NCBI GenBank assembly: GCA_015489285.1
Contig: WGAA01000350.1
Location: forward strand, 1-11,820
From: Anaerolineae bacterium
GTDB taxonomy: Bacteria > Chloroflexota > Anaerolineae > JAADDB01
DNA length: 11,820 nucleotides
Reading direction: 5' to 3'
The position numbers and the translations under genes were made by a program. The notes below the pieces were generated by a model. That model ran no database searches. It was not told the origin of the DNA and was given only the letters and a program-made list of their open reading frames with translations. Every line of letters starts with the position of its first letter. Within the stretch, counting starts at the first letter, position 1. Positions 7,898 to 11,820 of this stretch are shown here, one piece after another.

Positions 7898-9622
7898 ATG
7901 AGGCAGACGAACACATACGATGCGTGGCTGGAACGGGTAGAAGGTTTCGGTACGTTGCTCTACCCACCGGACGAGAACCAGATCCTCCTGCGCGTGGACG
8001 AGAGGAAGAAGTTGCTCCAGTTGGTGGAGACGTTGTCTTCGCCCCGCGACGGGGGGGAGAAGCCCTTCTTCCTGGTGACGGTCGTGGCCAACGACGAGCG
8101 GGAGTTGGAGGACCACTGCTTCAAGATTTACTACGTCTTCTCCCACGCGCGGGAGGATGTGTTCCTCATCGTGGAATACCTCCTGTCGGGGGAGGAGTAT
8201 CCCTCCATCGCCCCTCATTTCCCCGCGGTGGAGCGCTTCCAGGCGGAGATGGCCGATCTCATGGGCTTGTATCCCGAGGGGAGGAGAGGGCGCGGTTGGG
8301 GGGAATGGCTGCACACTCCCCCGTACCCCCCGGGGTTCCACCCCCTGCGACGGGATGTTTCCCTGACCGAGTTGCGGCGAAGGATGGCCGAGGTCGGGGA
8401 CCGCACCCCGGGCCCCGGACGGGATGTGGTGTGGGAACCCGCGGAGGGGCATCACATTCTGCCCGTGGGTCCCATCCACGCGGGCCTCATCGAGCCCGGC
8501 CGGTTTCTCTTCGAGATCGGGGGGGAGGTCATAGAGAAGGTGCGCTTTCGCCTGGGGTACACGCACAAGGGGGTGGAACGGCTCTTCCAGTCCGCGTACA
8601 CGCTCGTGGACGGGTGGCGCCTCGCGGAGCAGGTGACGGGGGATTCCTCTTTTGCCCACAGTCTGGCCTACACCCACGCGGTGGAGACGTTGTTCCACGT
8701 GACCGTGCCCGAGCCCGCTGTGTGGATGCGGGGGATCCTCCTGGAGCTGGAACGGGTGTACAACCACGTCACGGACATGGCCGCGCTGGCCCACGATGTG
8801 GCCCTGGACGCTTACGCCAACGAGTTGGCCCTGCAGCGGGAGCGGTTGCTCCGCCTCAACGAGGCGCTGACGGGCAATCGGTTCCTGCGCGGGGTGAACC
8901 GGGTGGGTGGGGTGCGCCTGCCTCGGCCCCCGGACGCGGACGGTCTTCGCTCGGCCCTGAGAGAGGTGCGGGCCGCGGTGGAGCCGGTGATCCGCACCCT
9001 CTCCCGTCTGGAGGGATTTCGGGACAGGAGTGTGAACACCGGGGTACTCACGCGTGAGGACGCGTTGGCCCTGGACGTGACGGGGCTGGTGGCCCGGGCG
9101 TCGGGGGTGGAGCGGGATTATCGCCTGAATCACCCCTGGGGAATTTACGAGGATCCCGAACTGCGGCAGATGATCCGCATGAGCGACGAGAACGTGCGGG
9201 CGGCCCGTTTGCCCCAGGAGCTCCACCGGGGGGATGTGCACGCGCGCTTCCTCGTCCGCGCCTGGGAGTTCCTCACGTCCACCCGCATCGTCGACATGTT
9301 GCTCGAGCGCTGGCGTCGAGAGGGCGTTTCCGGCGCCGCCTGGCTGGCGGACGTCCCTCCCCCCGATTCCGCCGCGGATTACGCGTTCGCCCTGGGATAC
9401 GCGGAGGGCTGGCGGGGGGACATCGTCTACTGGGTCATGCAGGATAAGCTGGGGAGCATTTACCGGTGCAAGGTGCGGGATCCCTCCATGCTCAACTGGC
9501 CGGCGCTGGTCAGGGCCCTGGAGCCCCACGAACATCAGGGGCGCCGGTTGACGACCATCCTGCCCGATTTCCCCCTCATCAACAAGAGCTTCAACCTGTC
9601 TTACACGGGCCATGACCTGTAG
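7898..9622 (+). CDS. hyfG: Hydrogenase-like large subunit (NuoC-NuoD fusion, HyfG/HycE type) lacking all Ni-Fe ligands; Ehr type
   Basis: A 574-residue soluble subunit of the peripheral module. Residues 1 to about 140 are a NuoC-like 30-kDa domain (FKIYYVFSH 75-83, YPSIAPHFPA 101-110, MADLMGL 118-124). From about 180 on it is NuoD/large-subunit-like: GPIHAGLIEPGRF (191-203), RLGYTHKGVERLF (218-230). Where hydrogenases have CGIC followed by an AHS motif, this protein has TGDS (247-250) then SFAHSLAYTHAVE (251-263). At the C-terminus, RDPSMLNWPAL (527-537) and DFPLINKSF (557-565) align to the HycE end, but CxxC is SYTG (568-571). No Ni-Fe centre can be bound, so it is not a hydrogenase. It ends right after the motif, with no cleavable extension. 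The protein fits energy-converting hydrogenase-related complexes (EhrL). The reaction is unknown. Confidence 0.92.
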   Translation: MRQTNTYDAWLERVEGFGTLLYPPDENQILLRVDERKKLLQLVETLSSPRDGGEKPFFLVTVVANDERELEDHCFKIYYVFSHAREDVFLIVEYLLSGEEYPSIAPHFPAVERFQAEMADLMGLYPEGRRGRGWGEWLHTPPYPPGFHPLRRDVSLTELRRRMAEVGDRTPGPGRDVVWEPAEGHHILPVGPIHAGLIEPGRFLFEIGGEVIEKVRFRLGYTHKGVERLFQSAYTLVDGWRLAEQVTGDSSFAHSLAYTHAVETLFHVTVPEPAVWMRGILLELERVYNHVTDMAALAHDVALDAYANELALQRERLLRLNEALTGNRFLRGVNRVGGVRLPRPPDADGLRSALREVRAAVEPVIRTLSRLEGFRDRSVNTGVLTREDALALDVTGLVARASGVERDYRLNHPWGIYEDPELRQMIRMSDENVRAARLPQELHRGDVHARFLVRAWEFLTSTRIVDMLLERWRREGVSGAAWLADVPPPDSAADYAFALGYAEGWRGDIVYWVMQDKLGSIYRCKVRDPSMLNWPALVRALEPHEHQGRRLTTILPDFPLINKSFNLSYTGHDL

Positions 9623-9626
9623 GAGG
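9621..9626 (+). promoter_or_regulatory. Ribosome binding site before the small-subunit gene
   Basis: A perfect AGGAGG begins inside the TAG stop of the large-subunit gene. It lies 2 bases from ATG 9629 and 5 bases from ATG 9632, which favours the second ATG as the start. Confidence 0.7.
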
Positions 9627-9631
9627 GGATG

Positions 9632-10159
9632 ATGAGTGTGCCCGAAGTGAAGGTGCTCGTGTTGCGCTTCTTTCTTCAGGGGCTGTTGGGACGGAATTTG
9701 TACACGGAGACGCGGCGGGGCCGTCCCACATCCCTCTTCATCCGTCACGTGGATGGGGGATCCAACGTCTTCGTGGAGCAGGAGCTCCTCTCCCTGACCA
9801 CGCCGACGTACGACCTGGAACAGTACGGCATCCGTTTCGTGGCCTCTCCCCGCCACGCGGACGTGCTCCTCCTCACCGGCCCTCTCACGTGGAACATGCA
9901 GGGACCGGCATTGGAGGCGTTCCGTGCCATGCCACATCCCCGGTGCATTGTCACGGTGGGGGATTGTGCGGATTACCGCGCGGCGGCATTGCCCTCCACC
10001 TGTCCCTTTGCCGCGTCCTACGCGGTGGCTCCCCTGCCCGAGGAGATGCGTCGGGCCATCGCCCACCACGTTCCCGGCTTCTCCCCGTCCCCCCTGGAGA
10101 TCCTCCGCGCGCTCCAAGAACTGCGCACGATTTGCTCAGCCACCCACGGTATGGTATAG
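9632..10159 (+). CDS. hyfI: NuoB-like small subunit (HyfI/HycG type) with the [4Fe-4S] site largely lost; Ehr type
   Basis: A 175-residue protein (176 if the adjacent ATG 9629 is used). The match to HycG/HyfI is strong along the chain: SLFIRHVDGGS (34-44), YDLEQYGIRFVASPRHADVLLLTG (60-83), VGDCAD (109-114), SPSPLEILRAL (151-161). The family binds one [4Fe-4S] cluster (N2-like) through CxxC, a GDC cysteine and a GCPP cysteine. Here the first pair is N45 and V48, the last is F150 in PGFSPSP, and only C112 of GDCA remains. C124 (STCPF) and C168 are not at ligand positions. A normal cluster is therefore unlikely. The gene is 9 bases after the large-subunit stop and shares its operon; the promoter for rplS lies in its last codons. 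EhrS-type identity is likely; function is open. Confidence 0.9.
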   Translation: MSVPEVKVLVLRFFLQGLLGRNLYTETRRGRPTSLFIRHVDGGSNVFVEQELLSLTTPTYDLEQYGIRFVASPRHADVLLLTGPLTWNMQGPALEAFRAMPHPRCIVTVGDCADYRAAALPSTCPFAASYAVAPLPEEMRRAIAHHVPGFSPSPLEILRALQELRTICSATHGMV

Positions 10160-10160
10160 T
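10132..10160 (+). promoter_or_regulatory. Sigma70-type promoter with extended -10, for rplS
   Basis: TTGCTC (10132-10137) and TATAGT (10155-10160) are separated by exactly 17 bases, and the -10 is preceded by TGG, an extended -10 (TGn). The -10 matches consensus at 5 of 6 positions, the -35 at 3 of 6. It overlaps the final codons and stop of the small-subunit gene and would start transcription near 10167, leaving a leader of about 37 bases before rplS. It lets rplS-rnhB be expressed apart from the complex operon. Confidence 0.65.
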
Positions 10161-10203
10161 CGGCGATCGTGGAATCAAAGGTTGGAAACGAAGGGGGCCA
10201 GTT

Positions 10204-10572
10204 ATGTCCGACGTGTTATTGCGAGCAGTGGAACAATCTTCGCTTCGTGACGACCTGCCGGAAGTCCAGGTGGGCGATATCGTTCGTGTATATTTCCGCA
10301 TCGTGGAAGGGAACCGGGAGCGCGTGCAGCCGTTCCAGGGGACGGTGATTCGGGTGTCCGGGGGTGGCGTCAACAGGTCCATGACGGTGCGTCGCATCGC
10401 CTCCCACGGCATCGGGGTGGAACGCACCTTCCCCTTGCACTCGCCGCGCCTGGAGAAGATCGAAATCCTCCGGCATTCGAAGGTCCGCCGCGCGAAGCTC
10501 TACTACTTGCGCGAGCGCCGCGGCAAGAAGGCACGCCTCAAGCAACGGTACGAGACGAAGAAGTCCTCTTAA
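10204..10572 (+). CDS. rplS: 50S ribosomal protein L19
   Basis: A 122-residue L19 of normal length. Family motifs in order: GDIVRVYFRIVEGNRERVQPFQG (24-46), GGGVNRSMTVRRIASHGIGVERTFPLHSPRLEKIEI (53-88) and KVRRAKLYYLRERRGKKARLK (92-112), with a basic tail. L19 sits at the 30S-50S interface and helps shape the large subunit. The ATG at 10204 is chosen because AAGGGGG (10191-10197) lies 6 bases upstream and the resulting N-terminus has the length usual for L19; the open frame extends upstream only as noise within the previous gene. A promoter lies just upstream (10132-10160). The next gene, rnhB-yraN, follows after 12 bases, a neighbourhood common in bacteria (rplS-rnhB-yraN). Confidence 0.97.
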   Translation: MSDVLLRAVEQSSLRDDLPEVQVGDIVRVYFRIVEGNRERVQPFQGTVIRVSGGGVNRSMTVRRIASHGIGVERTFPLHSPRLEKIEILRHSKVRRAKLYYLRERRGKKARLKQRYETKKSS

Positions 10573-10584
10573 GTCCCTCGAACC

Positions 10585-11556
10585 GTGACGACCCAATCCT
10601 ACCCCGATTTGACAGCCGAGCGTCGCCTCTGGGCGCTCGGCTATTCTCGTATCGCCGGCATCGATGAGGCCGGACGTGGCCCCTGGGCCGGGCCCGTGGT
10701 GGCCGCGGCGGTCATCCTGCCCCCGCGCGAGGACGTCCTTCAGGCTCTGGCCGGCGTCACCGACTCCAAACGCCTGAGCCCGGCGCAGCGGGAGGCGTTG
10801 TTCCACCGCATTCACCGGGTCGCCCTGGGCGTGGGAGTGGGGGAGGCCAGCGCCCGCGAGATCGACGCGATGGGCATCGTGCCCGCCACCCAATTGGCCA
10901 TGCATCGGGCCATCGTGGCCCTCCCCGAGCCCCCCGATTATCTGCTCATCGACTACGTCTCCCTCCCCGACGTGACGCTCCCCCAGGAGGCCATTGTCAA
11001 GGGGGATGCCCGTGTCCTCTCCATTGCGGCCGCGTCCATCATCGCCAAAGTCACCCGGGACCGGATCATGGTGGAGATGGACGCCAGGTACCCGGGCTAC
11101 GGTTTTGCCCGTCACAAGGGGTACGGCACCCGGGCCCACCGGGAGGCGTTGCGCCGCCTGGGACCTTCCCCCATTCATCGCACATCGTGGAATGTGAACA
11201 CACGGCAGGATGTGGGGCAGCTGGGGGAAGAGGTTGCCGCGCGGGCGCTCCAGGAGCAGGGGTATGTTCTCCTGGGGCGCAACGTGCGCATCCGTGGTCT
11301 GGGGGAGATCGACATTCTGGCCCGGGAGGGGGATACCCTGGTGGTCGTGGAAGTGCGCACCCGTAAAGGGGGCCGCGCGCACGCTCCGGAGGACTCGGTG
11401 GGCCCGCGGAAGCAGGCCAAATTGGCCGCGCTGGCCCAGGCCATTGCCCTGGAACAGGAATGGGAAGGCCCCTTGCGGGTGGACCTGGTGGCCGTGGAAC
11501 TCACCCGCGACGGCCGCCTGCGCCGCCTGCACGTGCTGAAGGATATTGTGCAGTAA
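10585..11556 (+). CDS. rnhB: Fused ribonuclease HII and YraN/UPF0102 nuclease-like protein
   Basis: A 323-residue protein. Residues 1 to about 205 are RNase HII, which cuts RNA in RNA-DNA hybrids and single ribonucleotides in DNA. AGIDEAGRGPWAGPV (24-38) gives D27 and E28; LLID gives D123; VKGDARVLSIAAASIIAKVTRDR (138-160) gives D141. HKGYGTRAHREAL (177-189) and HRTSW (198-202) close the domain. Residues 211-323 are a YraN/UPF0102 domain: GQLGEEVAARAL (211-222), GEID (240-243) and VVVEVRTR (253-260), with the E-D-E-type residues of a PD-(D/E)XK-like fold. The two run together with almost no linker. Start is GTG 10585; no clear SD precedes it, so coupling to rplS translation is likely. A downstream TTG at 10609 is the alternative. 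An in-frame GTG at 11212 could allow YraN alone to be made. Confidence 0.95.
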   Translation: MTTQSYPDLTAERRLWALGYSRIAGIDEAGRGPWAGPVVAAAVILPPREDVLQALAGVTDSKRLSPAQREALFHRIHRVALGVGVGEASAREIDAMGIVPATQLAMHRAIVALPEPPDYLLIDYVSLPDVTLPQEAIVKGDARVLSIAAASIIAKVTRDRIMVEMDARYPGYGFARHKGYGTRAHREALRRLGPSPIHRTSWNVNTRQDVGQLGEEVAARALQEQGYVLLGRNVRIRGLGEIDILAREGDTLVVVEVRTRKGGRAHAPEDSVGPRKQAKLAALAQAIALEQEWEGPLRVDLVAVELTRDGRLRRLHVLKDIVQ

Positions 11557-11580
11557 CGAGTAACGGAGTAACGAGTAACT
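11552..11580 (+). repeat. Tandem AGTAACG-type repeat at the end of rnhB-yraN
   Basis: Four near-consecutive copies of AGTAAC, spaced 7 to 8 bases apart with G-rich filler (AGTAACG, AGTAACGG). The first copy supplies the TAA stop of the fusion gene. It is the first of three related short-period tracts in the tail. Confidence 0.75.
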
Positions 11581-11615
11581 GCCTGGCGTGAAGCCAAGGT
11601 TGACTCCACCAAGCC

Positions 11616-11631
11616 AACTTGTCTTCAAGTT
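11616..11631. repeat. Small inverted repeat AACTTG-TCTT-CAAGTT
   Basis: A perfect 6-bp stem with a 4-base loop, 60 bases after the rnhB-yraN stop. The stem is AT-rich and no T-run follows, so a terminator role is doubtful. It is the only stem-loop close behind the gene. Confidence 0.45.
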
Positions 11632-11668
11632 ACGCATTACGCATCACGCATCACGTCATCACGCATTT
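11630..11668. repeat. Degenerate TTACGCAT/TCACGCAT short repeats
   Basis: Successive degenerate units (TTACGCA, TTACGCA, TCACGCA, TCACG, TCATCACGCAT) with a period of about 7-8 bases. The opening GTTACG is the reverse complement of the CGTAAC units at 11552-11580, so the two tracts are in inverted orientation. No coding frame is supported here. Confidence 0.7.
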
Positions 11669-11679
11669 CAAGCCAGGAC

Positions 11680-11708
11680 GCGCTAACCGCGCCGACTCCC
11701 CCCTAGCG
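11680..11708. repeat. Copy 1 of a ~29-base unit with inverted ends
   Basis: The unit begins GCGCTAACCGCG and ends CCCTAGCG. It closely resembles 11792-11819 with a few mismatches and single-base gaps. Its ends are inverted: GCGCTA at the left pairs with TAGCGC at 11704-11709. A 4-bp CGCG-CTAAC-CGCG hairpin lies at its left end (11679-11691). Confidence 0.6.
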
Positions 11709-11710
11709 CC

Positions 11711-11773
11711 TGACGCATGACGAGTGACGGGTGACGGATGACGACCGACGACCGACCAACGACGAACGAAAGG
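11711..11773. repeat. Degenerate TGACG(A/G)-type short repeats
   Basis: About nine to ten consecutive degenerate units with a period of 5-8 bases: TGACGCA, TGACGAG, TGACGGG, TGACGGA, TGACGAC, then CGACGAC, CGACCAA, CGACGAA. This is the third tract of the same general type in the tail, lying between the two ~29-base units. Confidence 0.7.
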
Positions 11774-11786
11774 TTAGCCCAGCAAC

Positions 11787-11808
11787 GCCGGGCGCTAAAC
11801 CGCCCGGC
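11787..11808. repeat. GC-rich hairpin, 8-bp stem and 6-base loop
   Basis: GCCGGGCG (11787-11794) and CGCCCGGC (11801-11808) are perfect inverted repeats around the loop CTAAAC. There is no T-run after it, so it is not a canonical intrinsic terminator. It overlaps the left half of repeat copy 2, and its loop resembles the loop of the smaller hairpin at copy 1. Confidence 0.6.
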
Positions 11809-11819
11809 TCATCCTAGCG
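11792..11819. repeat. Copy 2 of the ~29-base unit with inverted ends
   Basis: Begins GCGCTAAACCGC and ends TCCTAGCG, matching copy 1 at 11680-11708. The CGCTA/TAGCG ends are again inverted. It runs to the right edge of the window, so whether more copies follow cannot be seen. Confidence 0.6.
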
Positions 11820-11820
11820 A

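Larger units (their letters stand above)
11557..11820. other. Non-coding intergenic tail
   Basis: This 264-base stretch after the rnhB-yraN stop has no supportable coding frame, tRNA-like fold or clear promoter. It is made mostly of the repeat tracts and hairpins listed separately, plus a spacer (11581-11629) with two AAGCCAA words. Base composition is less GC-rich in the left half than in the neighbouring genes. Confidence 0.7.

Noticed and set aside
7676..10117. An 813-codon open frame on the minus strand
   Set aside because: It is antisense to hyfF, hyfG and hyfI, which have clear family motifs; the minus product has none.
2450..10159. An active hydrogenase-4 or formate hydrogenlyase
   Set aside because: All four Ni-Fe ligands and three of four proximal Fe-S ligands are missing, and no ferredoxin subunit or maturation gene is present.
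2450..10159. Respiratory complex I (nuo) fragment
   Set aside because: Gene order, the HyfB-type C-terminal part, the HyfE-length subunit and the NuoC-NuoD fusion follow the hydrogenase-4 plan. NuoA, NuoJ, NuoI and a third antiporter-like subunit are absent.
11787..11808. Intrinsic terminator for rnhB-yraN
   Set aside because: The stem is strong but lies 230 bases after the stop and has no T-run behind it. The nearer stem at 11616-11631 also lacks a T-run.
11552..11820. CRISPR array
   Set aside because: Units are 5-8 bases and degenerate, or a single pair of ~29-base units 80 bases apart; there are no regular spacers and no cas genes.

Overview
The window is high-GC bacterial DNA (roughly two thirds G+C by eye), coding almost wall to wall on the + strand. 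A complete seven-gene run (one NTPase plus six complex subunits) is followed by the housekeeping pair rplS and a fused rnhB-yraN, then a repeat-filled intergenic tail. The rnhB-yraN fusion, the leucine codon mix rich in TTG, and the degenerate short-period repeats suggest a Chloroflexota-like lineage (Anaerolineae/Thermoflexia type). That assignment is a weak inference, because there is no rRNA or other firm marker here.

Positions 3-2453 hold the 3' part of a large P-loop NTPase gene, still open at the left edge. It overlaps by 4 bases (ATGA) the first gene of a block that follows the order of hydrogenase-4/formate hydrogenlyase-type complexes: hyfB (2450-4630), hyfC (4640-5584), hyfE (5595-6311), hyfF (6316-7896), hyfG (7898-9622) and hyfI (9632-10159). 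Gaps are 3-13 bases and Shine-Dalgarno sites are mostly strong, so this looks like one operon. The membrane arm is intact: two antiporter-like pumps, a NuoH-like heel subunit and a NuoK-like subunit.

The peripheral module keeps its fold but has lost its redox chemistry. In the large subunit all four Ni-Fe cysteines are replaced (T247, S250, S568, G571). In the small subunit three of the four ligands of the proximal [4Fe-4S] cluster are replaced (N45, V48, F150; only C112 remains). No 2x[4Fe-4S] ferredoxin subunit (HyfH/HycF/NuoI type) and no hydrogenase maturation gene is present. This is therefore not a hydrogenase. It belongs with the energy-converting hydrogenase-related (Ehr) complexes, in an extreme form with no recognisable redox cofactor site. 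What drives such an ion-translocating machine is the main open question. The translationally coupled NTPase gene upstream is an intriguing but unproven candidate partner.

A good sigma70-type promoter with an extended -10 lies in the last codons of the small-subunit gene and probably drives rplS (ribosomal protein L19, 10204-10572) and the following RNase HII-YraN fusion (10585-11556). From 11552 to the right edge the DNA is non-coding. It holds three tracts of short degenerate repeats, a pair of related ~29-base units with inverted ends, and a GC-rich hairpin.
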